Of a stretch of DNA of 64,000 nucleotides, positions 42,582 through 52,562 are shown one piece after another; position 1 is the first letter of the stretch, and each line of letters opens with the position of its first letter. This stretch comes from Pandoraea sputorum (GTDB taxonomy: Bacteria > Pseudomonadota > Gammaproteobacteria > Burkholderiales > Burkholderiaceae): contig NZ_CP010431.2 of assembly GCF_000814845.2 (NCBI RefSeq), positions 4,650,001 to 4,714,000 of the forward strand. Reading direction: 5' to 3'. The notes below the pieces were generated by a model, which did no database searches, had not been told where the DNA came from, and saw only the letters and a list, made by a program, of their open reading frames with translations. The position numbers and the translations under genes are program-made.

Positions 42582-43573
42582 TGTTGCAAGCTACGCAAAC
42601 CCAACAAGCCACGGCGTTCGTTTGCCCGTCATTGCCGGAAAACGCCTTTGCCACGGACGTGCTGGCCGGTCTCGGCCACACGCCGAAGACATTGCCCAGC
42701 GTCTGGTTGTACGACCAGCGCGGCAGTGAACTCTTCGAAGAGATCACAGGCCTCGACGAGTACTACCAGACGCGCACCGAAACCGCCCTGCTCGGCGAGT
42801 GCTCAGCCGCCATTGCCGATGTCGTCGGACCGAACGCCGTTGTCGTGGAGTTCGGCAGCGGGTCGAGCCGTAAGACACCGTTGCTGCTCGATGCCCTCGT
42901 CACGCCGCGCGCGTATGTCCCCGTCGACATTGCCGACGATTTTCTGGACGACGCCGTCGCCACGCTCGCGCGCCGCTGCCCCGGCATTCCGATGCTGCCG
43001 GTGCGCGCCGACTTCACGCGCCCGTTCCATCTCCCGCCGCAGTTGCACGACACGCAAGGGCCGCGCCTCGGCTTCTTCCCCGGCTCGACGATCGGCAACT
43101 TCGCGCCCGGACAAGCGGCCGCCTTTCTCGCACATGTCGGCAAGATGCTCGGACCGCACCGGCGCATGGTCGTCGGCGTAGACGCGTGCAAGGATCCCGC
43201 CGTGCTGCTGCCCGCGTACGACGACGCGCGCGGGGTGACGGCGCAGTTCGATCTGAACGTACTCGTGCGCATCAACCGCGAACTCGACGGCGATCTGCCG
43301 CTGGAGGCCTTCCGTCACGAAGCCCGCTTCAACGCGAAGGCCAGCCGTATCGAGATGCATCTGGTCGCACAGCGTGCATTCTCGGCCACCGTTCTCGGCC
43401 ATCGCTTCGATTTCTCGGCGGGCGAGTCCATCCATACTGAGAACTCCTACAAATATGGACAGACGGAGTTCCGTGCACTCGCGAACTCCGCTGGATGGGA
43501 TATCGAGCGCGTCTGGCTCGACGCCCGTTCGCGCTTCGCCGTCTACCTGCTGCGCGCCGCCAACGGCGAGTGA
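42581..43573 (+). CDS. egtD: L-histidine N-methyltransferase EgtD
   Basis: A 330-residue SAM-dependent methyltransferase. SAM motif VVVEFGSGSSRKTPLLLDAL (about residues 86-105), the GLDEYYQTRTE start typical of EgtD and a later GFFPGSTIGNF loop. It makes hercynine from histidine. It overlaps egtB by one base (TGATG), a two-gene pathway unit. Length is as in known EgtD. Confidence 0.93.
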   Translation: MLQATQTQQATAFVCPSLPENAFATDVLAGLGHTPKTLPSVWLYDQRGSELFEEITGLDEYYQTRTETALLGECSAAIADVVGPNAVVVEFGSGSSRKTPLLLDALVTPRAYVPVDIADDFLDDAVATLARRCPGIPMLPVRADFTRPFHLPPQLHDTQGPRLGFFPGSTIGNFAPGQAAAFLAHVGKMLGPHRRMVVGVDACKDPAVLLPAYDDARGVTAQFDLNVLVRINRELDGDLPLEAFRHEARFNAKASRIEMHLVAQRAFSATVLGHRFDFSAGESIHTENSYKYGQTEFRALANSAGWDIERVWLDARSRFAVYLLRAANGE

Positions 43574-43922
43574 TCCGGGGGCCGCCTCCACACGGCGTTG
43601 AAAGAAAATGCGCACCGAAGGCTAAAGTTTTTACGCCGTTGTGCCGTTGATGCATGCAGACTCATGCTGCCCGTCATGGACGTGACAAACGTCCGGCGGG
43701 ACAGCCCATCTCACAGCGCACGGCCATGACCGCAGCGCACCGTTGATACGAATCGCTGCACATGACTTCACGCGCAATGGGGATGCACGTGGCACGGGCT
43801 CCGGCCGCTCCGCCTGTGGCCCGCCTCACTCACACGGGCACTCGCACCGACACTCGACCGGCCGACGCGACTTCGCTCGCGTGGGATCGGCACGCTATCG
43901 CCGTGACCGGGAGCCGGTCACG
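43574..43922. other. intergenic gap with flagellar-type promoter and hairpin
   Basis: 350 bp. It holds a sigma-28-like promoter (43623-43650) and a small hairpin GGACGTGACAAACGTCC near 43677-43693. No gene seen. Confidence 0.5.
43623..43650 (+). promoter_or_regulatory. sigma-28 (FliA)-like promoter
   Basis: TAAAGTTT (43623-43630) and GCCGTTGA (43643-43650), separated by 12 bp. The flagellar consensus is TAAAGTTT-N11-GCCGATAA, so this is close in both boxes. It would drive the hypothetical gene at 43923, 270 bp downstream. Confidence 0.4.
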
Positions 43923-44750
43923 ATGAGCCGCATCGCCCTGACCCTCTCCGACAGCGCGCTGGCCGACCTGCAAAAGGATTTCGACGCCTTCGTGCGCATC
44001 TCCGCTGCCGTCGACCGCCATTTCACGCCGCCGCCCTTCGACGACTTCCTGCGCGCCCGCCTGCTCGACAGCACCGTGCCGCTCACCGAAGCCGCCGTCG
44101 CCCAACTGCTCGCGGGCGGGCACTACGCGTGGGCCAAACGCACGTTCGACAAGCAGTTTCCGGACGTCGTCTCGATCATCCTGAATCAGGCGCGTCAGCA
44201 CGGGTTCTACTTCGTGTCGCGCCCGGAATGGTCGCGCGAAGACATGGCGCGTCAGGCCAGCCGCTGGGCCGAAGGCATCGTGAGAGAAGCGAAGGGCGAG
44301 GAGCGTATCGTGGAATCGCTCGCCGGTCAGATCGTGACGTCGGCGCAGGACCTGCGAACGCTGGAGGCCACGTTGCAGACGCCCGCATGGCGCACCGCGT
44401 CGGTGCTGCGCGAACGTGTGTTCGAAGCCAAGCGCGCGGTCGAAACCGCCCGCTCGCTGCAAGCCCGCGAAAAGCTCGGTGAGCTGCGCGCGCTGCTCGA
44501 TCTCGCCGTCATTTACGGCTCGGTCGGTGCTCAGGAAGCAGATCAGATTCTGGAGTATCTGGGCGTGCTGCGTCCCGAATTGTTCAACGACGATCCGGGC
44601 GTCTTCGAGCGCATCGCCGCCTGGTTGCGACGCCTGCTCACGCCGAGCATGCCGCGCCCCGCGCCCGCGCAGGAGGTTCAGGTGCCGACGCTTGGCACCG
44701 AAGCCTCGCATCAGAGCGCCGAGCCTCTGCAAACGCCCGTCACGCGCTAA
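43923..44750 (+). CDS. conserved hypothetical protein
   Basis: A 275-residue soluble, helix-rich protein (MSRIALTLSDSALADLQKDFDAFVRISAAVD ...). It has long coiled-coil-like stretches (EERIVESLAGQIVTSAQDLR, RERVFEAKRAVETARSLQAR) and a Pro/Ala-rich tail. No domain recognised. A possible FliA promoter upstream may tie it to motility, but this is speculation. The upstream 180 bp in frame is His/Arg-rich and not taken as coding. Confidence 0.6.
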   Translation: MSRIALTLSDSALADLQKDFDAFVRISAAVDRHFTPPPFDDFLRARLLDSTVPLTEAAVAQLLAGGHYAWAKRTFDKQFPDVVSIILNQARQHGFYFVSRPEWSREDMARQASRWAEGIVREAKGEERIVESLAGQIVTSAQDLRTLEATLQTPAWRTASVLRERVFEAKRAVETARSLQAREKLGELRALLDLAVIYGSVGAQEADQILEYLGVLRPELFNDDPGVFERIAAWLRRLLTPSMPRPAPAQEVQVPTLGTEASHQSAEPLQTPVTR

Positions 44751-44783
44751 GCGTTTCAGGCGCGTCCCTCACCGTCGTCACCG

Positions 44784-45677
44784 TCAGCGGTTAAAGATCA
44801 GCGCCACCCCGGCGCTGGCGATCAGCGCGCCCCACCAGGCGCCCGCTGCCGGACGCTGCCGGGTGCGAATCCACAGCAGCGGCAACACCATCACCGGCGT
44901 GGTCGCCGAGAGCGTCGCAATGACGCCCGTGTTGCCATGTCCCATGCCATACAGCAGTAACGTCATGCCGACGGCCACGCCGACAAAGCCGGAGGCCGCC
45001 GTGAGCGCCAGCGTGCCCGGCGTAAAGTCCGAGAAGATGCCTCGCCCGCGTCGCGCCGCAAGGATCGTCAGCCCGAGCGCCGACACGCCCACGCGCACCG
45101 CCGACGCCCCCACAGGATCCACGCCAGCCGCCATCACGGGCTTGGCGATGAGCGTCCCGATCGAGTGGCACAGCGCCGCCGTCAGCCCGATGGCGACACC
45201 CACGCGCACGTCGCCGCGCACCGACTCCCAGTGGTGCGCATCCTCACGACGACCGCCGAAAGCGATGGCCAGCGCCACCCCCGCCGTGACCAGCGCAACG
45301 CCCGCGACCGCCTGCCAGCCCAGCGCTTCGCCTAGCCAGAAGTACCCGAGTACGGCCGTCATCGGCGCATTGGTGGCGAAAACGATGGAGTTGCGTCGCG
45401 GCCCCAGACGTCCGAGAGACGTGTAGAGAATCGTGTCGCCCACGAGAATGCCGATCAGCCCGGACACTGTTAGTCGCAGCCACTGCTCGAGCGACAGCGA
45501 CGGCCAGCCGCGCAGCACCGCGAGTGCGAACAGCAGCATCGCGAAGACCAGCAGCATGCGGGCGTAGTTGAAGGGGAACGAACCGGCCTGACGGACAGGC
45601 GTGATGGCGATCATGCCGCTGCAAGCCCAGCAGAGGGCGGCACCGAGCGCGGCGAGGTAGGCAAGTTGGGTTGTCAT
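44784..45677 (-). CDS. EamA/DMT-family exporter
   Basis: A 297-residue membrane protein with two EamA repeats, about ten helices (LAYLAALGAALCWACSGMIA; SGLIGILVGDTILYTSLGRLG in the first half; RVGVAIGLTAALCHSIGTLI in the second). The start at 45677 (MTTQLAYLAALG) lacks a clear ribosome-binding site; 45731 is an alternative. It is downstream of a heme-oxygenase-like gene and small peptide on the same strand, a layout that could export a product. The substrate is unknown. Confidence 0.88.
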   Translation of the reverse strand: MTTQLAYLAALGAALCWACSGMIAITPVRQAGSFPFNYARMLLVFAMLLFALAVLRGWPSLSLEQWLRLTVSGLIGILVGDTILYTSLGRLGPRRNSIVFATNAPMTAVLGYFWLGEALGWQAVAGVALVTAGVALAIAFGGRREDAHHWESVRGDVRVGVAIGLTAALCHSIGTLIAKPVMAAGVDPVGASAVRVGVSALGLTILAARRGRGIFSDFTPGTLALTAASGFVGVAVGMTLLLYGMGHGNTGVIATLSATTPVMVLPLLWIRTRQRPAAGAWWGALIASAGVALIFNR

Positions 45678-45803
45678 GGTCAGGGGGCGGACGGCGTAGG
45701 GCCGCAACCGCCCCCGCCGTTGGGACGCCATTATACGAGTGACATGCCCCAATCGGGGGCATGCGTTGCCCGACAACCTCAGGACGGCGCAACCCTTCGC
45801 TCG

Positions 45804-46796
45804 TCAGAGTTCTTCGTCGAGCCGGTGCAACGCGTCGAACATCACCCGGTACGCCGCAGCAACCCCATACGCGCCACGCAACATCCGCAGCCGCGACGGC
45901 ACGTCCGGCTCGCCAGCGTCTTCCACCCATTGCGCGAGCAGCGCCGTGCCGCCGCACACGCTTGCGTCATGCCTGGCATGCGCGCAGACGGCCGCGAACC
46001 CGTCGGCTGCCGACGGATAGCGCTGCGCGAGCGCCTCGAACTGCGCTTCGATCTCGCTGGCCGCGCGCACCGTTGCGGGCGCCTGGCACAGCGCACAACA
46101 TCCAACGTATGCGGGCATGTCGCCCGCCGCGCCGATGATGAAGTCGATCAGCGCGTGCGTCGCATCGAAGGCACCGCTGTCCAGAAACGTGCGCGCCGCC
46201 GGGCCGCATCGCAACAACCCTGCGGCCAGCATCGTCGACTGTCCGCGCTGCTCTCGGTACTGACGCAGTAGCAGCGGCCGCAGTGCCGCGTCGGTGCAGC
46301 GCTCCACCGCAATGCGATTGTGGACATCGGCCCCTGCCGCGCGGTGGTAGAGCTGCGCGAGAAACGCCAGCACCTGAATGTCACTCGACTCGCCCGCGAG
46401 GAAACGCGTCCAAAACGGTGCCGCAAAAATGCCCCGCACCCATGCGTCGCAGATCTGCCCGAACGCGGGCACGATGTCCTGGCTGTCGCGAGGTGTTGCG
46501 GGCAACACATGGACCAGCGCTTCGTCGGCAAGCGTTGCAAGCCACGTCCCACGTACCGGCGCTTGCGCCAGCAACACGCCATGCTTCATACGTTCGAGCC
46601 ACAACGCCGTGTCGACGGGCGCCTCATGCAGCGTGCACGACACTTCATAGGACGACACGGTCACCGCTTCCGGCGCACACGTCCATTGCGCGTGCGGCGA
46701 GGCGATCACCCACACCGCGCCCCCCGTCGACACCGAAGCCCCTCCGCCCGCGTCGCCGTGCGCGCTTAACACCGGGTGAGTCGCAACGGCGCTCAT
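45804..46796 (-). CDS. heme-oxygenase-like-fold protein (iron-containing redox enzyme type)
   Basis: A 330-residue protein. The ATG at 46796 overlaps the stop of the peptide gene (ATGA). After a 100-residue N-terminal part comes a helical region like TenA/PqqC/HDO enzymes: FLAQLYHRAAGADVHNRIAVERC, RQYREQRGQSTML, MPAYVGCCALC and AAVCAHARHDASVCGG. Some expected diiron ligands are changed (the H of the ExxxH motif is Gln, and the last DxxH is not kept), so the metal centre is uncertain. The coupling suggests action on the peptide product. Substrate unknown. Confidence 0.6.
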   Translation of the reverse strand: MSAVATHPVLSAHGDAGGGASVSTGGAVWVIASPHAQWTCAPEAVTVSSYEVSCTLHEAPVDTALWLERMKHGVLLAQAPVRGTWLATLADEALVHVLPATPRDSQDIVPAFGQICDAWVRGIFAAPFWTRFLAGESSDIQVLAFLAQLYHRAAGADVHNRIAVERCTDAALRPLLLRQYREQRGQSTMLAAGLLRCGPAARTFLDSGAFDATHALIDFIIGAAGDMPAYVGCCALCQAPATVRAASEIEAQFEALAQRYPSAADGFAAVCAHARHDASVCGGTALLAQWVEDAGEPDVPSRLRMLRGAYGVAAAYRVMFDALHRLDEEL

Positions 46797-47095
46797 CGGA
46801 CGATGGCTCCGAGCAATGTCAGACATTCGGGCGCGATGCTGCGTACCACCTCCACCCTCGGCTGGCAGCCGCCATCGCCGCCCATGCCCGGCGGCTGTGC
46901 GGCCTCGACCACCGCCGGACGACGGCTCGTTCGGCTCGTTCGCGGCTTGCTGCCTACCGCACTGGCGCGGCTCGCAGGCTCAGACACCTCAGGCGACGCC
47001 GCTGAACCGTGCGACGTCGACGCCTTCGGCGACTCCAGGACTACGGGAAGAAAGGGGAAAGGCATCGGCGACGCATTAGACGTACGGGACGGCAT
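46793..47095 (-). CDS. small peptide gene coupled to the heme-oxygenase-like gene, candidate precursor
   Basis: A 100-codon ORF (MPSRTSNASPMPFPFLPVVLE ...). Support for translation: AGGAG five bases before the ATG, and a 4-bp ATGA overlap with the next gene. The chain is low-complexity and Ser/Pro/Arg-rich in the middle (about residues 24-66), then has a GGDGGCQPR segment and a conserved-looking end VRSIAPECLTLLGAIVR with two Cys. It has no transmembrane helix or known domain. A modified-peptide precursor is the interesting possibility, but it may be an ordinary small accessory protein. Confidence 0.5.
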   Translation of the reverse strand: MPSRTSNASPMPFPFLPVVLESPKASTSHGSAASPEVSEPASRASAVGSKPRTSRTSRRPAVVEAAQPPGMGGDGGCQPRVEVVRSIAPECLTLLGAIVR

Positions 47096-47518
47096 GTCGG
47101 CTCCTGTCGGGGGTGAATCGGGAATGGATCGGCAGAATGCCTACCTTAGGAAATCCGGACGGCCTTGGGAAAGAACCGAATCTCTAGGACGCTTCATATT
47201 GCGGGGGATGTGAACTGTCCGAAATCGCTGGACGGCCCCTCAACGTCAGCCTTTCCGTGCTACGAGACGTCTCGCAAAACGATGGGATTTTTCAGTGTTC
47301 GCCCGAGTGTTTTTGAGAGTTTTCCCAAGAACAATTAGCACTTTTGGAAAGACAACACCCGCGAGGGGGACGCCGAAAGCGGTGCCACATTGGCCGGATC
47401 TTCCGCGTCGACGCGCCTCAATACCGTATCTTCACGGGCGCAACCCCTCCGCAATCGCCCTCGGGGCGCGAGTACAATCGGCCGCATGCGATACGTCGCC
47501 ACACAAGGAGTGACAGCC
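47096..47518. other. intergenic gap between peptide cluster and nitrate-reductase-associated gene
   Basis: 423 bp, divergent promoters expected. A perfect palindrome CGAGACGTCTCG lies at 47263-47274. No gene seen. Confidence 0.5.
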
Positions 47519-47995
47519 ATGCACCTTTACCAGCGTCTGCCAATGTTTGTTTTCGAAATTGAAGCCTGCGAAAACCTCAAATACATCACGATGGCGATTC
47601 GCTTCAATCTGGATCGCAACGGCCAGCATCTGTCGCTGGCGGACTGGCAACGCCTGCCGCAGGAAGCCCGTGAGACGCTCGCGTCGTGCGTGCCGGGCGA
47701 TGACGATTTTGCTGCGCGTCTCGACGAAATCGCGCGCGATCACCTGGGACAGGCCGTCGAGCGCAGTGTCGACGCCGCGCCCACGGCCTGGCAGGACATG
47801 AACGCCTTGCCGCCGGGGTTGCTCAAGCAGTGCGAGATGGCCGACCTGCTGGCGCCGGACGTCGCCGACTGGGGCACGCTCACGCCGTTTCGCCGCTATG
47901 TCCTCACGAAGCTGTCGCGGCGCGACACGCTAAATCACTGCTTCGTGCCCGCCATGCTCGAATTCGGACTCGCGCAGACGCAAGCCGAACTCTGA
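47519..47995 (+). CDS. nitrate reductase-associated protein (PF09655 type)
   Basis: A 158-residue protein, ATG at 47519 with AAGGAG upstream. The family pattern is plain: FEIEACENLKYITMAIRFNL, LSLADWQRLPQEARETL and LTPFRRYVLTKLSRRDTLNH ending FVPAMLEFGL. Members occur beside assimilatory nitrate reductase or cyanobacterial nitrate genes; the exact role is unknown. No nitrate reductase genes are in this window. A second possible start (MAIRFNL) lies 24 residues in. Confidence 0.82.
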   Translation: MHLYQRLPMFVFEIEACENLKYITMAIRFNLDRNGQHLSLADWQRLPQEARETLASCVPGDDDFAARLDEIARDHLGQAVERSVDAAPTAWQDMNALPPGLLKQCEMADLLAPDVADWGTLTPFRRYVLTKLSRRDTLNHCFVPAMLEFGLAQTQAEL

Positions 47996-48009
47996 GCCAC
48001 ACGCGGGTT

Positions 48010-49596
48010 TCAGGTCACCGGCGCGGGGTTGAACAACGTCAGCGCGTTGTGCAGGCCCCATCGCTCGGCCCACGTTTTTTCACCGCTTGCGACGGCCAGC
48101 ATCAGGTGGAACAACTGCCAGCCCACGTCTTCGATGGTGGCCTCGCCCGTGGCGATGCGTCCGGCGTCCACATCCATCAAATCGTGCCAGCGACGCGCCA
48201 GATCCGAGCGCGTCGCCACCTTGATGACGGGCACCTCGGCGAGTCCGTAAGGCGTACCGCGCCCGGTCGTGAACACATGCAAGTTGATGCCCGCGGCCAG
48301 CTGGAGTGTGCCGCAGATGAAATCGCTCGCGGGCGTCGCGGCGTAGATCAGCCCGCGCTGGCTTTCGCGGTCGAGCTTCGCGCCGGGGGAAATCACGCCG
48401 TGAATCGGCCCGCTGCCCGACTTCACAATCGACCCCATCGCCTTCTCTACGATGTTGGACAACCCGCCGCGCTTGTTGCCCGGCGTGGTGTTGGCACTGC
48501 GGTCGACGCGCCCGCGCTCCAGATACGCGTCGTACCACGCCATCTCGCGAATCATCGCTTCGGCCACTTCCGGTGTGGCCGCACGTGAGGTCAGTTGGTC
48601 GATGCCGTCGCGCACTTCGGTGACTTCGGAGAACATGACCGTCGCGCCCGCGCGCACGAGCAGATCGGTGGCGAAGCCCACGGCCGGGTTGGCCGTCACG
48701 CCGGAGAACGCGTCACTGCCGCCGCACTGCACACCGACGATCAGCTCCGACGCCGGTACCGTCTCGCGCTCACGCGCATTGAGCCGCGTCAGGTGCGTGC
48801 GTGCCATCGTCAAGATGGAATCGATCATCGACAGAAAGCCGACGTGTGCGTCGTCCTGAAGACAGACAGTGTCCGGTTTCCCGTCTGCATCGGCGCTCCC
48901 GATAGGAATGCTGCCCGCCGGGAGCAAACGTTCCGGCTGCAACTTCTCGCAGCCGAGACTCACGACCATCACTTCGCCGCCAAAGTTCGGATTGGTGGAG
49001 ATGTTGCGCAGCGTGCGGATCGGGACGATGGCATCCGGTGCGTCGATGGCCACGCCGCAGCCATACGTATGTTCCAGCGCGACAACGTCGTCGACGTTCG
49101 GATACTGCGCCAGCATCGTCTCCTTGATGCGTTTGACGGCGAACTCCACGACGCCCGCCACGCACTGCACCGTGGTCGTAATGGCGAGGATGTTGCGTGT
49201 GCCGACAGAACCGTCGGCGTTGCGATAGCCCCTGAACGTGAAGCCTTCGAGCGGCGGCAATTCGGCAGGCACACGCGTGCTGATAGGCAGACGGTCGAGC
49301 GACGGCGCTTCGGGCATCGCAAGGTTTCGCTCGTTGACCCAACTGCCTGCGCTCAGATCTCGCGCCGCGTAGCCGATGACCACCCCGTAGCGAACCACCG
49401 CTGCGCCTGCGGCCAGATCGATCAGCGCCACCTTGTGGCCCTGCGGCACGGCATCGATCAGCGTGAGTCCGTCCGCAAACCGACTGCCAGCAGGCAGACC
49501 GCCGTCGTTCACCACGATGGCGACGTTGTCCTCCGCCTGCATCCGAATGTAGCGCGGCATGTCTTTCCCGCCCGCCGTCTCCTGCGTTGCTGCCAT
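48010..49596 (-). CDS. garD: galactarate dehydratase
   Basis: A 528-residue UxaA/GarD family enzyme; the ATG at 49596 follows GGAGG. An N-terminal SAF-like domain (about 20-115) is followed by the dehydratase core: [68 protein letters not shown] and [17 protein letters not shown]. It removes water from galactarate (or the 2-epimer) to give 5-keto-4-deoxyglucarate, the substrate of KdgD encoded divergently. The promoter gap holds the cluster operator. Confidence 0.88.
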   Translation of the reverse strand: MAATQETAGGKDMPRYIRMQAEDNVAIVVNDGGLPAGSRFADGLTLIDAVPQGHKVALIDLAAGAAVVRYGVVIGYAARDLSAGSWVNERNLAMPEAPSLDRLPISTRVPAELPPLEGFTFRGYRNADGSVGTRNILAITTTVQCVAGVVEFAVKRIKETMLAQYPNVDDVVALEHTYGCGVAIDAPDAIVPIRTLRNISTNPNFGGEVMVVSLGCEKLQPERLLPAGSIPIGSADADGKPDTVCLQDDAHVGFLSMIDSILTMARTHLTRLNARERETVPASELIVGVQCGGSDAFSGVTANPAVGFATDLLVRAGATVMFSEVTEVRDGIDQLTSRAATPEVAEAMIREMAWYDAYLERGRVDRSANTTPGNKRGGLSNIVEKAMGSIVKSGSGPIHGVISPGAKLDRESQRGLIYAATPASDFICGTLQLAAGINLHVFTTGRGTPYGLAEVPVIKVATRSDLARRWHDLMDVDAGRIATGEATIEDVGWQLFHLMLAVASGEKTWAERWGLHNALTLFNPAPVT

Positions 49597-49973
49597 ATCC
49601 CCCCCCTCCCATCGCATCCCGCCAGCCCCGCGTTTCACGACGTTCGCTTTTCTCGATGCCTGCGATCTGTCGCGTCCCCCGGGACATGACACAAAAACCA
49701 CGGGCGGTCGTTGATGTTCGCTCAACCACCCGTCACTTATGTGTCATCATACATCTAGAACCCCTACAATGCGTGGCTTTACGGGCCTCTGCGCGAATCG
49801 GGAAAAACCCTTCACACGCCTTTTGCGGGTTTATCCCACTGCCATTCGACAGGTCTGCCTCTTGTTCGACCTCATCACATGTTATACGATGACATATAAC
49901 TCAGCGCCGAGCGCTGGTTGAGCACCTTCTTTATTCATCGAATCCGGCCCATCAGCCGACAGGAACTCTTGAA
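49597..49973. promoter_or_regulatory. divergent control region of garD and kdgD
   Basis: 377 bp without a gene. It holds one operator-like site at 49881-49893 and a weaker half-site near 49738-49755, both related to those at the gudD cluster. Confidence 0.6.
49881..49893. promoter_or_regulatory. operator site GTTAT-ACG-ATGAC, glucarate/galactarate cluster
   Basis: One mismatch to the palindrome GTCAT-N3-ATGAC found at 60886 and 61075. It lies 81 bp before kdgD. A degenerate half-site (ATGATGAC on the minus strand) lies near 49743-49750, 147 bp from garD. Confidence 0.6.
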
Positions 49974-50885
49974 ATGACTGCACCTCAAGAACTCAAGCAC
50001 ATCGTCTCGGACGGCTTGTTGTCTTTCCCCGTGACCGACTTCGACGCGAACGGCGACTTCAACGCACGCGGCTATGCCGAGCGTCTGGAGTGGCTCGCGC
50101 CGTTCGGCGCGACGGCGCTCTTCGCCGCCGGCGGCACGGGCGAATTCTTCTCGCTCACGCCGCAGGATTACAGCGCCGTGATCAAGACGGCCGTCGACAC
50201 GTGTGCGGGCAAGGTGCCGATTCTCGCGGGCGCAGGCGGCCCGACCCGTCTGGCCATCGAGTACGCCAAGGAAGCCGAGCGTCTGGGCGCGAAGGGTGTG
50301 CTGCTCATGCCGCACTATCTGACGGAAGCCAGCCTCGGCGGCATCGCAGCGCACGTCGAACAGGTGTGTAAGGCCGTGAACATCGGTGTGATCGTCTACA
50401 ACCGCGCGAACTCGAAGCTCGGCGCGGACCAGCTTGAGCGTCTGGCCGAAAACTGCCCGAACCTGATCGGCTTCAAGGACGGCGTGGGCGACATCGAACG
50501 CATGGTGCAGATCCGTCGCCGCATGGGCGATCGCTTCTCGTATCTGGGTGGCCTGCCGACGGCCGAAGTCTACGCAGCGGCCTACCGCGCGCTGGGCGTG
50601 CCGGTGTACTCGTCGGCCGTGTTCAACTTCATTCCGAAGACGGCGATGAAGTTCTATCGCGCCGTGTGCAACAACGATCAGGAGACCATCGGCCACCTGC
50701 TCGACGTGTTCTTCCTGCCGTACCTGGAGATTCGTAACCGTCGCGCGGGATACGCCGTGAGCATCGTCAAGGCGGGCGCCAAGCTGGTTGGCCGCGACGC
50801 CGGTCCGGTGCGCGCACCGCTGACCGACCTGCTACCGGATGAACTCGCCGCGCTCGACGCGCTCATCAAGAAGGTCGAAGGCTAA
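49974..50885 (+). CDS. kdgD: 5-dehydro-4-deoxyglucarate dehydratase
   Basis: A 303-residue DapA/NAL-family aldolase-fold enzyme. The Schiff-base lysine is in [13 protein letters not shown], with [10 protein letters not shown] near the N-terminus and VYNRANSKL after the barrel centre. It converts 5-keto-4-deoxyglucarate to 2,5-dioxopentanoate (alpha-ketoglutarate semialdehyde) with loss of CO2 and water. The gene for the next enzyme follows 10 bp downstream. Confidence 0.94.
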   Translation: MTAPQELKHIVSDGLLSFPVTDFDANGDFNARGYAERLEWLAPFGATALFAAGGTGEFFSLTPQDYSAVIKTAVDTCAGKVPILAGAGGPTRLAIEYAKEAERLGAKGVLLMPHYLTEASLGGIAAHVEQVCKAVNIGVIVYNRANSKLGADQLERLAENCPNLIGFKDGVGDIERMVQIRRRMGDRFSYLGGLPTAEVYAAAYRALGVPVYSSAVFNFIPKTAMKFYRAVCNNDQETIGHLLDVFFLPYLEIRNRRAGYAVSIVKAGAKLVGRDAGPVRAPLTDLLPDELAALDALIKKVEG

Positions 50886-50895
50886 GGGGCCCCGC

Positions 50896-52470
50896 ATGCA
50901 GATCACCGGTGAGATGTTGATCGGCCGCGCCGACGTGCGCGGCAGTGCGGGTACGCTCGAAGCGTTCGACCCCTCGCGTGGCGAGCGCCTGACGCCGTCG
51001 TTCGGCGCGGGCACCGTGCAGGACGTCGAGCGGGCGTGCGAACTGGCGCGCGCGGCCTTCGATCCGTTCCGCGCGTTGCCGCTGGCAAAGCGCGCCGAGT
51101 TTCTCGAAACCGTCGCTCAGGCCATCCTTGATCTCGGCGACGCCCTGATCGAACGCGGTCATGCCGAAACCGGCCTGCCCGTCGCGCGTCTGCAAGGTGA
51201 GCGCGGACGCACCGTCGGACAGTTGCGGATGTTCGCCCGCGTGGTGCGTGATGGACATTTCCTCGACGCCACCATCGACCCTGCGCAACCGGCACGCGAG
51301 CCGCTGCCGCGCAGCGACCTGCGTCTGGCGAAGATCGGTCTCGGTCCCGTGGCGGTGTTCGGCGCGAGCAATTTCCCGTTGGCGTTCTCCGTCGCGGGGG
51401 GCGATACGGCGTCGGCATTCGCGGCAGGTTGCCCGGTGATCGTGAAAGCGCACTCCGCGCATTTGGGGACGTCGGAACTCGTGGCGCGCGCCGTGCGCTC
51501 GGCCCTGCAGAAGCTCGATCTGCCGGAAGGTGTTTTCTCGCTGCTCGTCGGCGAGCGTGCCGTGGGCGAGGCGCTGGTGGCGCATCCGGCGATCGCAGCC
51601 GTCGGCTTCACCGGCTCGCGTAATGGCGGTCTCGCACTGCAACGCATCGCACAGTCGCGCGCAGTGCCGATTCCCGTGTACGCCGAGATGAGCAGCATCA
51701 ACCCGGTGTATCTGTTGCCCGAAGCACTCGCCACACGCGGCGACGCCATCGCAAAGGGCTTCGTCGATTCGCTGACGATGGGCGTCGGTCAGTTCTGCAC
51801 GAACCCCGGGCTGGTGCTGGGCCTCGCGGGCGACGCCCTCGAACGCTTCTGCCAGACGGCATCCGACGCGCTGACGGCCAAGGCTGCGGGCACCATGCTC
51901 ACGCCAGGCATTCATCAGGCGTACGACAAGGGTGTCGCACGTCTGGCCGATGAACCGAACGTGACGCTCGTCGCGCGCGGTCAGGCGGGCGGTGCATGTC
52001 AGGGTCAGGCGGCCCTATTCCGCACGACGGCCGCCGAGTTTCTTGCCACCCCCGCGCTGCACGACGAAATGTTCGGGCCTGCGTCGGTCGTGATTGCTTG
52101 CAACACCGTCGACGAAATGATCGCCATCACGGAACGTCTGGAAGGTCAGTTGACAGCCACGCTGCAACTCGATGCTGGCGACACGGCTAACGCACGGCGT
52201 CTGCTGCCGAGCCTGGAACGTCGCGCCGGACGCATTCTCGCCAACGGTTTCCCGACGGGCGTCGAGGTGTGTCACGCGATGGTGCATGGTGGCCCGTTCC
52301 CGGCAACGTCGAACGCGATGTTCACATCGGTCGGCGCATCGGCGATCGATCGATTCCTGCGCCCTGTCTGCTATCAGGACCTGCCCGACGCCCTGCTGCC
52401 CGAAGCCTTGCAGGAGAGCAATCCGCTCAACCTGTGGCGACTTCGCGATGGCGCGCTCGCGCACGCGTAA
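50896..52470 (+). CDS. alpha-ketoglutaric semialdehyde dehydrogenase
   Basis: A 524-residue ALDH, ATG at 50896. Visible: [24 protein letters not shown] (NAD(P) binding), [10 protein letters not shown], the Glu of [13 protein letters not shown] and the catalytic Cys of [15 protein letters not shown]. The family subgroup acts on 2,5-dioxovalerate, giving 2-oxoglutarate; the end of the glucarate route. Co-transcribed with kdgD; a terminator follows after 30 bp. Confidence 0.93.
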   Translation: MQITGEMLIGRADVRGSAGTLEAFDPSRGERLTPSFGAGTVQDVERACELARAAFDPFRALPLAKRAEFLETVAQAILDLGDALIERGHAETGLPVARLQGERGRTVGQLRMFARVVRDGHFLDATIDPAQPAREPLPRSDLRLAKIGLGPVAVFGASNFPLAFSVAGGDTASAFAAGCPVIVKAHSAHLGTSELVARAVRSALQKLDLPEGVFSLLVGERAVGEALVAHPAIAAVGFTGSRNGGLALQRIAQSRAVPIPVYAEMSSINPVYLLPEALATRGDAIAKGFVDSLTMGVGQFCTNPGLVLGLAGDALERFCQTASDALTAKAAGTMLTPGIHQAYDKGVARLADEPNVTLVARGQAGGACQGQAALFRTTAAEFLATPALHDEMFGPASVVIACNTVDEMIAITERLEGQLTATLQLDAGDTANARRLLPSLERRAGRILANGFPTGVEVCHAMVHGGPFPATSNAMFTSVGASAIDRFLRPVCYQDLPDALLPEALQESNPLNLWRLRDGALAHA

Positions 52471-52500
52471 TCGTAATCGTGATCGCTGTCCCGCAATGAC

Positions 52501-52535
52501 AAACGCCCTCGAATTCGAGGGCGTTTGTTTTGGTG
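52501..52535 (+). terminator. intrinsic terminator after the semialdehyde dehydrogenase gene
   Basis: A 26-bp perfect palindrome (52501-52526) with AAACGCCCTC and its complement, followed by GTTTTGG. Convergent genes lie on both sides. Confidence 0.85.
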
Positions 52536-52562
52536 CGACGCACGAATAGAAGACGAGAGTCG

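Noticed and set aside
48595..49689. Plus-strand frame opposite garD
   Set aside because: Antisense shadow; garD has all family motifs on the minus strand.
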